DNA of 64,000 nt from Takakia lepidozioides (GCA_030704615.1 CM060733.1:26102001-26166000), one strand, 5' to 3'; counted from the first letter of the stretch, positions 20,646 to 32,819 are shown. Made by a program: numbers and translations. Notes: generated by a model not told the origin, from the sequence alone.

Positions 20646-22155
20646 ATATTCGTCTCCTCTCATCTCCCCCTCCTATGGTCCACGACAGAGGTGGTTTTGT
20701 GCAGAGCAGGGCTAGTATCTTTATAGACAGTTCTGCATCAGTTTTGGGCTCAAAATCAGATAGCAGTGGAAGTGCCTTTTCGGAATGACTCATTTGTCTG
20801 AAGACAGACATTTATGAAGCACCAGTTTCCCTGCCTTGCATGTGTTTTCGGGCTTCCTTTAGCGGTCCCCGGTCTGAATTCGTTTTCATTCATCCACTCT
20901 CTTTTGTCTTTTGACTTTAACTTTATCAAATAAATACTTTGACATTTTCTCTCCTTTGTCAACCAATTTATGCCCGCTTGAAGTTTCTGTTTTCTGTTCA
21001 TGAAAGGTAGCAAAGGTTTCTAGGTCTGTCTAGCCTTCCGATATATTTGGAATGATGAATGGTCTAGGTTCCCCTGTTCTAGAAGCTTTTGATAAGTTTC
21101 TAGGCATTTTTTCAAAGCCTAAAGAATTTTCAGAAAATTCCTTTGTATTCTGAGTGTGCTTACACGTGTAAAGGAAGCCTCGTGAACCGTATCATCTCAC
21201 GAATGCATTATGGTCTATAATGCACCTGACAGTGGGTTACAAAATACTCCACATGAGTTTTTTTTTTTTTATAAGAGTTTCTTTATCTGTGTAGAAAGAT
21301 TTTTTTTCATTCAACGAGACGATCAATGCAAAGGACGTGGAAAAGATCTGGTACAAGAAAACGGCGACTGCAATGATGCGAAGAGCTCCCCAAAGACGAT
21401 CCCCGAAAAAGACCTGACCAACGAACTTCTTGCTACGTTGCAAAGAATGAATGTAAATTTTCTAAAACTTTCTTCGCACTGGGTAAAAACACCCCTCGGT
21501 GCTTCACCTGTTCTCATGTTTTGCCACAAGGGCGTTATGGTGCCTCACCTGTTCTTGCGTTCACCACTCAGGCTAAATTGTCGTGAGTTGGATTGGCCGT
21601 TTGTGAGTTGGATAGGCCGTTTGTGAGTTGGATAACAGACATAGAATAAAAAATATTTTTTAAAATCACCCTTAGAGAAGGAGCACTTATTAAGCATTCG
21701 AAAACTTGAATGGGAAAAAAATGATACTATGTATCACATAGGGTCAACCAAGGTTAGGTATTTTTTTATCACCTTGGTGACATGTGCATCCTGTTGCTCT
21801 AAAAAAATATAAGTATTGGCAAAAGCCTCGCCAACAATTGAATAAGGCAAATGAGGAACCACGACCTCTATTTCTACATTTTCTTCCTCCTCGATTTTCA
21901 ATGGTCACATGTTAGTGAAAGTTGATTACGGTTAACAAAATGATTTTCAGTAGCTGACTGTTTTAATGGTCCCATGTTATTGAAATGAAAGAGTTTGAAT
22001 GCAGGCACAAAATAGGCACAAATAGGCACAAATACCCAACCACTGGACTACCTGCTCAAGTGCGAGTGAAAAAAAATATCTTAACACATAATACCTAATA
22101 CATTGCTCTGTAACATCTTTGGGAATTAAAAAAAAAATTAAAGATAACAAGCAGC
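20646..22155. other. Non-coding interval
   Basis: No gene that I recognise. It contains a three-fold 20-bp direct repeat (GTGAGTTGGATAGGCCGTTT type) at about 21586-21637 and T-rich runs. The 138-aa frame at 21210-21626 has no motif. Confidence 0.5.
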
Positions 22156-22159
22156 TCTG

Positions 22160-22178
22160 CCACAAGAGGCTCTGTCCT
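22160..22178. repeat. 19-bp sequence shared with 42965-42983
   Basis: CCACAAGAGGCTCTGTCCT occurs here, about 90 bp past the Helentron stop, and again at 42965-42983, just outside MULE copy 2. It may be the end of a small repeat family. Confidence 0.5.
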
Positions 22179-22270
22179 AAAATTGTGTCTTATGTGAAAT
22201 CTTACAAAAAAAGAGTGCGTGAAATCCTACAAAGAGAAAAAGTAATCGTCATTGTTAAGATTGATCGTGT

Positions 22271-23825
22271 CTAGGTAAATAAAGATGTTAACGGTTCATT
22301 GCTATATATTGGAAGTGTGTTTGGTAGTTTGAATGCAATATAAATTGGTTTGTGGAAATCTGGCCAATATGCTTCTGTCACACCAGATTCACATTCATTT
22401 CGAGGGACATTTGCCCATATGTGGTCTAGTTGAGATCCGACTTTTGTGGTGCTTCCACTAAACTGCGACTTTAATTTGAATTTATCCATGAAATCCAACA
22501 ATTGTTGTTTGTTTTTTGCATGGTTATTGTCTTCTAAAATGTCAACATTAAAGTCCCCCAAAATGATAATTGGACAATATTTGGGCGAATTTTGTATTAG
22601 AGCTTCAAGTTTGTTTAGGAACGTAGAAACTGTGCATGAATGAGCTTTATAAACACATACAATATGTATTGTTTTTCGTGTATTGGTATTGAATGTGGCT
22701 GCTATGAATTCTGAGCCATTACTAGTTGTTGTATTGAAAAAATTTAAGTTCATATGTATATCATACATCATCATTAACCCATGACCGTCATGGATTGAAA
22801 CATATGAATACTTGGATGAATCTATGAATTTGTGCACATCGGTTGAGGAGTGGTGTATTCTTGTTTCCATAAGACATAAGATGTGAGACATTTGGAGGTT
22901 ATGTTCATGGTTAATGTCTTCATAATGTTGTCGTAAAGAAGTTGTATTTAAAGCTTGTATAATTATATGAGAATGATGCAAAGTTTTCAATTGACGAATA
23001 TATGGTTTCCAAGTTGCAGTTGTTTTTAATCTTTTCATTTCTGTATGTACCCTTGGATCCACATAGAAGTTTTCATGTTGGAGAGGAGCCAACAAAAATA
23101 GTTTTTCTTTTGTTCGAATGCGAGACAAAGCTGTATATGTTAGACCATGTTTTTTGACATTGGTAGGATCAAAGACTAGTTCATCCAGTGACAATCCTTG
23201 CGAGCGATGGATTGTTCTTGCTGCTGCAAGTTGAATTGGAAATTGTATTCTTGTTATGGTATGTGATTGCGTTTTACCGACTCTGATATCTTTGATAATA
23301 GGTTCTATTGGTGTCCATTGAGATTCAATGTTGTTAGTGAACAAATAATTAATTTTTTTTCTTGTTAGTATTCCAATCTTAGAGTTTTGAAACGCTATCC
23401 ATATTATGGTTTTGTCACAATATATTGTTGATGCTTTAAATATGCCGTCAGCTCCATTCACAAGACCATCAAATGTTGTGTAATTTCCAGCACATAATTC
23501 TACTAACATTTTTTTTATAAATATGAATTGCAGAATGCAAACCTGCGGTTTTGCTTGGATTGTTTGGAAGTTTGTAAGATGGCGGACATGATGAGTGATG
23601 AATGTCCGTTGCTTTGAAAACAAATGTGGGACCTGATGTATTAGCAAACACAGTTTCATTGTGTTTTCGTACGAATATATTTGTATAAAACAAATATGGA
23701 ATGGTGAGATCTTTGGGTGGTTGTCGATAACAAATTGAATTTATGAATTGTATATCTTCTATAGTTTGTACTGATGTACGGAATCTATTCAAAGTTTCTA
23801 TGAAAGGCATATCAGATTGTCTCAT
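22271..23825 (-). pseudogene. Helentron helicase C-terminus and EEP endonuclease domain
   Basis: The longest frame is 22271-23659 (462 aa); upstream helicase sequence continues in another frame to 23825. It has late helicase motifs (AARTIHRSQGLSLDELVF, then TYTALSRIRTKEKLF) followed by an endonuclease/exonuclease/phosphatase domain with ILCLMETR, IIILGDFNVDIL and SQLDHIWANV. These carry the usual E, D-x-N and D-H residues. The nuclease part looks intact to its stop. Confidence 0.88.
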
Positions 23826-24422
23826 AACTTTGTTTAGTTCGTAGCATTGGACATTTTGTTTGCCAAAAATTTGGTGCTAATGCGTTAACATTGTCATTTA
23901 CGTTTAAAAAGATCCAACTATCTTTCATGGGGGGTGCTTGATACAAATTGTCTGTCATGATCATATCAAGATTACCAAAGAATTTATTTTGTATATGTTT
24001 TATGGACCTTAGTCGATTGTCTATAACGTTTAACATTCTAGCACTAATAAGTGATATTTCATCTATCACACCAAGTTATAATTGTTCATATCGACATGTA
24101 AGTCTATTTAATGAGTCTGATGATAGGTTTGGCAGATTTGATAATGATTGTTGAACAGGTATGTTTAATGCGGAATGTATAGTCAAACCATCAATATTGA
24201 ATGCAGCTTTACCTGTGGATGCCATGAGCAGAGCTTTGGTTTTATTAGGTCTGAGGATATATCTTTGTTGTATAATCGCAATAATCCTTGAATTATAAGT
24301 TTCAATGTAAGAGTTTTACCAGTTCCAGCACCCCTCGTGAGAAACAAGCAAATTGGTGAATCAGGGTGCAATTTTTTCCTATGCATAATATCATCAAAAA
24401 GTAGTCTTTGTTCTTCATTTAA
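23826..24422 (-). pseudogene. Helentron PIF1-like helicase, N-terminal motifs
   Basis: Walker A GAGTGKT lies at about 24318-24340 in the frame 24183-24386. Walker B, IDEISLIS, is near 24040-24066 in another frame. Frame changes near 24235 and 24075 and an in-frame stop at 24421-24423 break the continuity with Rep. Confidence 0.85.
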
Positions 24423-26581
24423 TTATCTAACTAAACTACGATATTCATATTCGTCCATCATTATGGAATAGTCGATTTTTGTGAAAATGTCATATTCCGA
24501 CGTTTGCGGCTTTTTATTATTTAATCCAGTGGTTGATTGAATTACAAAATCGGATCGTAAATCATATTGTTCAATATTGATTGTGTTTGTAATGGGGATT
24601 GAAGCATGTAAATTATTCGACTCACAATCCATGTCGTCATTCCAAATATTAGATGTATGCGATGATCTAGGTTTTTTAAAATCATCTACTTCCTCTATAT
24701 CTGGATGTGACATTTTGTAGCTGAAAATAGATCTAATTTTAGAAATTTCATCTTGCACTTGACAATATGCATCATGCCATGTGATATTGGTTTGAAGTTG
24801 GGAATTTTCTGAGCCTCTGAATGGTGAATATAATAGAAGTTGTTCTCTTGACCAATTTTCAATATCTTTATGTTTGTTATAGTTAACAAACCTGATAATT
24901 TTGGGTTTGCGACATTTCGAGATTTTATTATTTTTTATGTTCATAAAAGAGGCAAACTCAGCTAATGAGAATAATTCATAATGAGTAGCCCGGTTAATAT
25001 ATTTATCTACAATTGATGAACACATAATATCAGTTGAATCTGGTTCTAGTTGACTCAATGCGGCTTGTGGTTTTAACACAAAAGCATGGTCTTCATAAGG
25101 GATAAATTTAAAAACTCGAGATGAATGATATAACGGTAAAGAAAGCACAAGATAAGCAGCAAGTTGAGCAGACATTTGTTGAGCATTAAGAAAAGCGTTG
25201 CCCAATTTTTGAATTCTTATATTTGCATCTGTTTTATCTGCGATGCATTTTTGTACGATAGAATGTAATTCCGATGTTACTGACTTATCTATTTTTGTCA
25301 TATATGACGTGCAGTATGTTGCAGCTGCACATGGATCCAATATAAATTGGATATCGGTGTTTGCAAACCACAAATGAGCAGCACGTATACCAAATGCATT
25401 GGTTTTTATGTTTGCCGGAGTTCGTTTTAAGAAAATGTGTGGTTTTGTTAATTCACTTCTTAAGCTTAATATATACGTGTTTTCGTCGAGGTTTAAGTTT
25501 TTTAGAAATTCAGAAAATGTTATATCATCATTTGTTTTTAAATCTTTCAAAGATTGAAATATATTTTTTGCTTGTGTTTGTAGATATTGTTTTGAAAATG
25601 GAGAATTATCATTCAATTCAAGTGGTTCTAGGATTTTTGTTTCGGGCATAGGAGGTAATGGATAATGGAATCTACAAACAACATGGTTTTTTTTCTTACA
25701 TGTACGTGTATGTTGATGTTGTTGGGCATTTTGTAATGCATTTGGTAATAATGATACATCACAAGAAATATACATATCTACAAATTGTTCAATTTCTTTA
25801 TTAGTGTGTGTTCCATATCTAGGCGCGTTTTTAATCCATAAAAGTCCATGGTCATGTTCACTACCGCGATTTTGTGACAAAGAAAAAATCAGAAACGGAC
25901 CCAAAAATAGTCTCATCTTTTGTCATAAGTTTACGAAATGAAGACATTTTATGATCATAGTATCTTGCACATGTTATGGGGTCGGTTCGGATCAATTGTG
26001 CTATGTGAGCATATTGGAGGGCTTCCATTTTATTTGGGATATTTAGTCTTCTAGCATGTAAAGTGTGTAAAGCCTTAATGAGAGGATCCCATAATGTTTC
26101 AGCAGATGTAAAAAGTCACAAAGAATGTTGGAGGACCGAGCTGTTGAATCATTGCAAATAAATTCTTACGCAAGCCTTTTAAATAATCAGGTGAAGTGCG
26201 TAAGCTTTCCAAATCACGATAGCCTAGGTATGATTTAAAAATTTGGTCCAAGTTTGGTTTATCCACTTGATAAGCTTTTAATGTTCTTCCACTTAGTTTC
26301 CATTTTCGCATTCGCACCCAGCCTGAACCTATGACCTTCTGGATTGAAACTTTAGCGGCTTTGAAAAAAAGGTTTGAAATATTGGTCGAAAAATCACTAG
26401 ATTTGTGGAGCAACTCCCATTGTGCTATTTGTTGATATGAAAACCTTCCAGAAATTAGTCGAGGATGGCCATAAAATAATGTTGAAAAATTTAGTTCTTC
26501 CGAGTGCTTGTCTTTAAATAAACCTAAGGGATGAAAGTTTTGACTTGGAGCAACAGAATATATATCATTTTCGTAGTCCAT
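24423..26581 (-). pseudogene. Helentron Rep nuclease and Helitron N-terminal domain
   Basis: 24423-25916 (497 aa) contains the two-His Rep motif as EHDHGLLW and a Tyr-bearing motif YCTSYMTK. Upstream, after a 1-nt frame change near 25870, comes DPITCARYYDHKM of the Helitron N-terminal domain. A second frame change near 26100 leads into 26099-26581. All parts line up in one order, so I read them as one broken gene and not as separate genes. Confidence 0.85.
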
Positions 26582-26682
26582 TATTTTTGGAGCGTCAAAA
26601 AATTATGTATCATGGAGTCGGTTGGTGTACAATTTCTTTCATCGTTGTCAAAATCAGAATTATCAGATGTTGAACTATTAGT

Positions 26683-27228
26683 TTAAGATTCTAAGTGTAT
26701 ATGCAAGGCAAACAAACTTTCCCATTGATGGTGAATAGTAATATTCAAATTTTTGTACAATGACGTTTCAATTAAATCTCGTAGAGCGAGCATAACCAAG
26801 TTTGGACGAATATTTCCCGACATAGAAGGTGATTTGTATTCAAGACGTCGCTTGAGGAATAGACCTATTGTTGCTTCATCATATGGTACACGTGGCAATA
26901 TGGATTGAGTTTGATCCACATTTGTAGGAACATTGATAACACTGCCATGCATTTTATATTGTCCATAACCATGAAGTTTATAAATTTGAGCAAAAGAAAG
27001 ACGTGGCGAAATAAGACGTTCTTCTAATTGTGTTAGTTTTTGGACTGATGAAATGATTTTATTTCTAGAAATTTTATTTGGTACTTGATACAAAGGCGGT
27101 TTATCTTCATTAATGTTACGTAAGCAACTTGTACATATGCATAATGTAGGGTCTATTTGAATTTGAAAGTATATGGAAAAAAAAATTATAATGTTTTTGA
27201 AAGAAAATTTAGTTGTTTTAAAAAGCAC
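26683..27228 (-). pseudogene. Helentron upstream CxxC domain
   Basis: It has CICTSCLRNINEDKPPLYQVPN, cut here at 20 residues per run as CICTSCLRN then KPPLYQVPN, the form often found ahead of Helitron domains, followed by RLSFAQIYKLHGYGQYK. I recognise the arrangement but not a named function. The join to its neighbours is out of frame. Confidence 0.6.
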
Positions 27229-27379
27229 AACCTTTCACAACAAAAACAGGGAATTATAGGAACATCTTGAATTTGTTCATTATAGATATCAATGTATATT
27301 GATTTATGTGCATGTTCATTTGTTTCAGTATGTTGTTGCACATGAGGTGGTTGTTTGATCTCATCCGAATGCATTCAAT

Positions 27380-28330
27380 ATATGGTGATTGAACTTTGTT
27401 GTTTGTGACAAATTTATGCGAATTTTTAATATATATATATTTCACGTGATGAATAATTTGTGATATTGTTCGTTTAATATTTGGAAACATGTTAATGAAT
27501 TTGGATGCTTTTGTAGAATAAGGTAGATTTGGATAAGTTTGTAACAAATCAAAAAAATTGTTGTCATAAAGTGCCCAATCAAAATATTCTCTTTTTCTTT
27601 TTTGTGTGAGGTTGGAAATATTGGGTGGAGAGGAGTGTGACAAGTGCATACTAGGGATTTGTTGACTTGTTGGAATATAAATTAAAATGGGTGGAGACGA
27701 AACCTGAGGGACACTACTATTTGCGACAAATTTACTTGAATTTGTAATATATAAATATTTCATGTGATTAATAATTTGTGACATTGTTCTTTTAATATTT
27801 GGAAACATGTTAATGAATTTGGATGCTTTTGTAGAATAAGGTAGATTTGGACAAGTTTGTAATAATTCAAAAAAATTGTTGTCATAAAGTGTCCAATCGA
27901 ATTTTTTTTTATTTTTTTTCTTGTGTGGGATTGGAAGTAATGGTTGGAGAGGAGTGTGACAATTGCATATTAGGAATTTGTTGACTTGTTGGAATGGAAA
28001 TTGTAATGAGTGGAGATGAAACCTGAGGGACACTTGTATTTGCAACCTGTTTCATTTTTCTTTTAATGTATTGAATACGGTTTTTAACTTGTTTTCGGGT
28101 AATATTTGTATTGCAAAAAGTGTTGAATAGTGAGGCAATATAATCCAATTTTGAAGTAGAATTATTTTTCCAAAGGTCCATCAATGTAGAGTCTAATTTT
28201 TCATACCAAGTGAAACGTAAATTTGTTTGTGGAGATTGAGTAGATGGTTGTTGTGTTGTTGATTCTGACAGAGATGGAAATTCATCCAAATTTATGATTA
28301 CTTGAGGATCATTTGTTTGAGAAAAAGGTA
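27380..28330 (-). pseudogene. SANT/Myb-like repeat region of the Helentron
   Basis: Three helical units start with FTWYEKLDSTLMDLW, FDWTLYDNNFFELLQ and FDWALYDNNFFDLLQ, each followed by a segment with a conserved basic helix (IKRTMSQII type). This resembles plant Myb/SANT-like domains that bind DNA. Units two and three are a recent tandem copy offset by 318 bp (106 codons). A homopolymer frame change near 27905 separates the first unit from the others. Confidence 0.65.
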
Positions 28331-28861
28331 GGGACGTAGGTGCATCATTGGCATACTCAATTGGTTCAAAATGTTGAGCATTGTAAGCTATATGTAAGGG
28401 GCTAGATTGAAAATCCATTCCACATCGAGACATTATACGTTTTGATACTTTATTCCAAATGTAAATTGCCCTTTGTAAATATTCTGTTATCCAGAAAATT
28501 GCAGTGAAATCTCCCCACAGACCTCCAATTATAGTGCACTTTGTGACATTTTTGTCACATATTCATGTTCATTTAAGACTGCACCTTGATGTAAATCAAA
28601 CAAAGAATCTGGATTCAATTCTCGAATGCGACATTGTTGGGCTTTTTCTGTATTTAATAATAAACATTGACTTAAATATGTCATACTGTTTTGCCTCAAT
28701 TGAAGAGACGACATTTCATTATGTAATAGATAAGAAATAGAATCAAATAGACAATTGCTTACTTTATATTTATATGTTGAAACCAGACGAAGTCCGGATG
28801 AATGTAAGACATGATCAAATGAAGAATGAAGAAGAAGATCCGGTGTAATTGTGTCCATCAT
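28331..28861 (-). pseudogene. OTU-like cysteine protease domain of the Helentron
   Basis: SNCLFDSISYLLHNE (catalytic Cys in an NCLF context) is followed, after a frame change near 28540, by GGLWGDFTAIFW, YIWNKVS and HIAYNAQHFEPI (catalytic His region). Order and spacing fit an OTU deubiquitinase-like fold. OTU domains are known in Helentrons. Confidence 0.75.
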
Positions 28862-28989
28862 TATGAATCTTAATTAAATAGATGTAAGAACTAGATTTGA
28901 AAACTGGATACTAGACTGGGAACTGAAATATTGCCCGGTCACCAATTAAAAAATGAATGTAAATATGAACTGTATTTTGTCAATAAAGA

Positions 28990-29095
28990 TTGGGTTTGAA
29001 TAAGTTTGACCATTTAATAGAAACCGCTTACATCAAAACCGCTTACATAGAAACCGCTTTGTGTATATGACCGCTTATAATATCATTTGAATTGT
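28990..29095. repeat. ACCGCTT direct repeats next to the Helentron
   Basis: Four copies of A-A/G-ACCGCTT, spaced about 17-24 bp, at about 29027-29086; the first two continue identically as ACCGCTTACAT. They lie upstream of the first Helentron domain. They could be iterons for Rep or a decayed minisatellite. Confidence 0.55.
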
Positions 29096-29324
29096 TGAAA
29101 ACTGATCACATATTATGATGTGAAAACCACCATGTACAAATAACTAATTTACAAATGAAAACTATATGTAATACGAAACCTTTTTTTGTACCTTGAAAAC
29201 AACAATGGGAAAAATACTATAGTAAGGTCATATAAAAGTTTTTCACATCACAAGCTGTTTATCTCAAAGAGAAGAGAATAACAAGGATGATGCATTAAAA
29301 ATTATTTTCAAAAACACCAAGTGT

Positions 29325-30749
29325 TTAGGAGGTTTTCTGATTGGAAACTGATTCCAGATCATCAAAGTGAAGTTTACGTTTCACACCGTATTGCACATCA
29401 TCAAATGGTCCTAATTTTGATGGACCAGGACGAGCTGCCAAAGGGGTTACATCCAAATCCACGGGAAATTCCGTTTTAGGGATTGATTGTTTAATGTCCT
29501 CTTGAAAACCAACAACGGCAGATGTGGGGCTCAACTGAAATTTACCACGAATACGAATTGTGTTGAGGAGCTGAACCTGTTTTGGACGAGGGAAATTGAG
29601 GAACTCGGATTCTACCATATGCACGATTGCCTCGAGCCATTTGCCCTCAATGGTCAGCAACACAGGTTCAGTGTCGGTTATAATGGAGGCACGGAGAAAA
29701 CCTGACTTTTGAACTTTTGTTTTCAAACGACAGCCGTTACAATGAACATCGTCGGTCGGAGAGATGGTGATATCTGATACACGACAGTGCTCACATACTT
29801 TTTGAAATGGAGGGGCAGCAGGACTGAGTATGGACAGCACCCCGATTACCTGGAAAAATCCAGGATTACATTATTTTAGAATAAGATACAGATTAACTAG
29901 AATTGATAGCAAAAAATTCAATACAAACAAAAGAAGATATAATGGCTTACCTCTCTTACTGCGGGCTGAGTACTGGTAAATTTGTTGTGCAAATGAAGAA
30001 GACGAGCTCGAACGCTTTCATCAACAACCCTGCTGAAAATTGTGTGGGGTTGTGCTCTCAAATGCCGATCTCCTTTGGACGTTGTTGCAACATTCTTGAT
30101 TAAGACCATAACACATTGGCCAGCATTGTATGCTTCCACGATTTGATCATATTCTGTTTTGAAATTCCTCCCCATAGCAAGAACATCCTGGTCAAATTCT
30201 CCCTCTCTATCTGCAATCATTAGTTGATTTTCACCCTTCATATCTTGTCCTCCCCCCCTTATTGCAGTAACAATGACAGCAAGGGTGACACAGGCCCAAC
30301 TCTGAAGAGAGGTTCGGAACTCTCTTATGGAATCCGTGTGGAAAAACATGGGAACCAACTCAGGTTCAAAGGCAGGAATTGAAGACACGGTTGTGGTTGA
30401 CTCAACTGTTATGATCACATACATATCGCCTTTCTCAAAACCTCTTTTGGATTTTGAGTCCATCCCGAAATTTTCTACCCTCACATACATTCCCTTTTGC
30501 AAAGACTGCTCATGCATTTTTATAAAGGGCGACTTAACTCTCTAAGTGACTGTGGTCAAGGCTGTCTTATTTAGCAAATCACAGTGCAAGTAAGCATAAC
30601 CTGGATCTTCCATGGTCTTGTTGGCAATCCGATCAAAAGTGTCATATCTGTTCAGCACCTTCGTCTCAAATGCAACATCTCGGATTCCATAATTCAAGTC
30701 ATCCACTGTGACTACCATCATGCCTTCCTTCGGTGCTACATCAGACATT
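29325..30749 (-). pseudogene. RPA1-like OB-fold protein with one in-frame stop
   Basis: Two exons, 30749-29951 and 29849-29325, are joined by a GT-AG intron in phase 0. Exon 1 has a start MSDVAPKEG and an OB-fold stretch (KGMYVRVENFG, then GDMYVIITVES) as in RPA1 DNA-binding domain A. Exon 2 has a zinc-ribbon-like C-x2-C...C-x2-C (CEHC, then CNGC) as in domain C. A TAG at 30542-30544 interrupts exon 1; translation could instead start at Met 30517. RPA binds single-stranded DNA. Plant Helitrons often carry RPA1-like genes, and it is on the same strand just upstream, so it may be part of the Helentron (inference). Confidence 0.65.
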
Positions 30750-31085
30750 GTAAAAGCAATTGTTACCACAACACGGACTAGAGGGTGAATGATGCAAAGA
30801 GAGAGAGGGAGTGGGAGCAAGCTTACACTCACAAATGTAGCTATGGAATCCGTTTTGGATTGCCTCTGGATGACCTCAAGAAAATGCCTTCGGAAGAATG
30901 AGACCGCCCCATGTGCGCATTAACTGCGCCGCTCCATAGGTTACTTAGTGCGCCGCCTACTTTACGAGCAGGTCATGGAGAAAGACGACAAGATGTTGCA
31001 GAAGACGAGAGCAAAAACGAAGAATATGAGCTCGAAAATGAATGCGAAACCCTAAACAGTCTTAAAGAATCTTAGGGCAATGGGG
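30750..31085. other. Non-coding interval
   Basis: No gene seen beyond a possible 5' leader of the RPA1-like gene. Confidence 0.5.
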
Positions 31086-31087
31086 AA

Positions 31088-31190
31088 ATTGTAGTTTGTG
31101 TAGGGTGTGACAGTTTTGAACCCACAACCTCTTAGAATAGAAAGTCTTAAGAGCACTCATGATAACCACTAGAGCAATTATGACATAGTC
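31088..31190 (-). repeat. tRNA-derived SINE head
   Basis: The minus strand shows an A-box-like TGCTCTAGTGGTTATC and a B-box-like GTGGGTTCAAAAC at tRNA spacing. There is no closed acceptor stem, so it is a SINE head or tRNA relic and not a tRNA gene. Confidence 0.5.
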
Positions 31191-31210
31191 CGCTACTCTT
31201 GGTTAGATTA

Positions 31211-32035
31211 TGGTTTTTTTTTTTTTTTTTTTTTTTTTTTGGTCCTAAACTTGCTGACACGTGTCCTTTCATCCCAAAAAAATGAAAAACTGTCATTTTC
31301 AGTTCATTTTTTGGAATTTTTGCCACCCTTTTTTTTTACATCCTCCTCCGTGGCCACCCTATCATCCCCCTCACAGGCCACCTTCTTCATTTGTTGTGAA
31401 TTTCTTCATGACCTCTTGAAAAATATATGTGCTTCGTGGCATAAAAGGTTGAACCCATGCCCACCAGGAATCAAGCAACCTTCTTACCGCTAAGCTACAC
31501 CTACTATCTTAAAGAAAGGCTTGACTATAATGTATATATCTAGTTATATAAATACTACCACATCAAAAGTCAATGCCCTATGCTATAATTACCCATCAGT
31601 AATCTTCTGACACGTGTCCACTTTCATCTGTTCTGAATGTCAAAAAGCTTACACTAAATGAACCTTTCCCATCCAAGTTCCTGGCCTCTTCAAAATTATA
31701 TATTCTACGTGGCATGTAAAATTTGAACCGAGTACCTGCTGGCAAATATTCCATCCTTTTCACCACCAAACGACACTTGATACATTGACATTATGCCAAA
31801 ACTACACTGTATATAGATAGACAAATATTCCATCCTTTTCACCACCAAGCTACACCTGATACATTGACATTATGCCAAACTACAGTGCATATAGATAAAT
31901 ATAGATGCTCATATATTAAAAGTGTATGCTCTACACTGTAATTACCTGTCATTATCTTTTCACACGTGTCTTCTGTCATCTGCTCTCAATGTCGAAAAGC
32001 TTATAAATGATTCAAATGGAATATATATTAATCTT
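31211..32035 (-). repeat. Tandem SINE-like units, 352-bp period, with poly(A) end
   Basis: GACACGTGTC recurs at 31257 and 31609, and as CACACGTGTC at 31961, exactly 352 bp apart. Each full unit holds, on the minus strand, an A-box-like part (TAGCTTAGCGGT in unit 1) and a B-box-like part (GGGTTCAACC, CGGTTCAAAT). A run of about 29 T at 31212-31240 on the plus strand is a poly(A) tail on the minus strand. Unit 2 holds an internal 79-bp tandem duplication (31742-31820 and 31821-31898). Confidence 0.65.
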
Positions 32036-32146
32036 CCTTAAAGTTAATAATATATGTAATAATAACTAGTGAAGGGGGATCCAACCGCTCACCACCTAGT
32101 GAAGGTATATCTGGAGGCTTATCCATTCAGCCTACCTCCATTACTC

Positions 32147-32155
32147 GCACCCTAT
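32147..32155. repeat. 9-bp target site duplication, left (MULE copy 2)
   Basis: GCACCCTAT, identical to 42881-42889. Confidence 0.92.
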
Positions 32156-32819
32156 CAACGACACAATGGCGTGAGCGTTGCGCGTGAGCGTACGCTCACG
32201 CAGGAGTGACGTGGCGTGAGCGTCATGTCAGCATGCTGATGTGGCGGGAAATGATGACATGGCACTGTCCGTCATCTGCCACGTCAGCATTAACATGCGC
32301 CGCCTATAACCGAGGATGGTCCTATGACCGTGGAATTAATGCAGGAGAGATGGAACCCACCAACCATCCCCTGGTATGGCAGCTCCTTATGGAGTGAGTG
32401 TGGTATGAGTGCATACCAGACCTCTTGCCTAAATAGAATCAAGACTACCATGAGGCCTACAATTGTAGCATCCAACATTGTGCAATTACAAATGTTTGTT
32501 TCACTTTTACAATTACGAGGACGAGAAAATATCCTCACAAAGTGTGCGCCATAGAGGCTGCCACGGGAAGAACTTCCTCCCTCCTCAAATAACAATGAGA
32601 GTTAGGATCATCTTCAAAAGATGATTGTAGTGCATAGTGACAGCAAGACATGTAGACTTCGAACGGTGCAATGACAAATGTGCTTTTAAAAGTTGTCACT
32701 CAGAGCTCACTTAGTATAGTTGGAGGCCATATCATTGCACCGCCGACGAATTGATGTGAATTACACATTTCAAATCATGGTCGTCCACATACCACATTGC
32801 ATAGTTGATGCTACCCATG

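Larger units (their letters stand above)
22271..28861 (-). mobile_element. Degenerate Helentron (Helitron2-type), coding part
   Basis: In order on the minus strand: OTU-like protease, SANT/Myb-like repeats, a CxxC-containing domain, a Helitron N-terminal domain, Rep nuclease, PIF1-like helicase and a terminal endonuclease/exonuclease domain. Endonuclease plus OTU is typical of Helentrons. Such elements move by rolling-circle replication. At least six frame changes or stops break the frame, so it is inactive as read. Base composition is much more AT-rich than the flanks. Termini were not identified. Confidence 0.85.

Noticed and set aside
31088-31190. Functional tRNA gene
   Set aside because: A- and B-box-like parts exist, but no acceptor stem or clear anticodon arm closes; SINE head is more likely.
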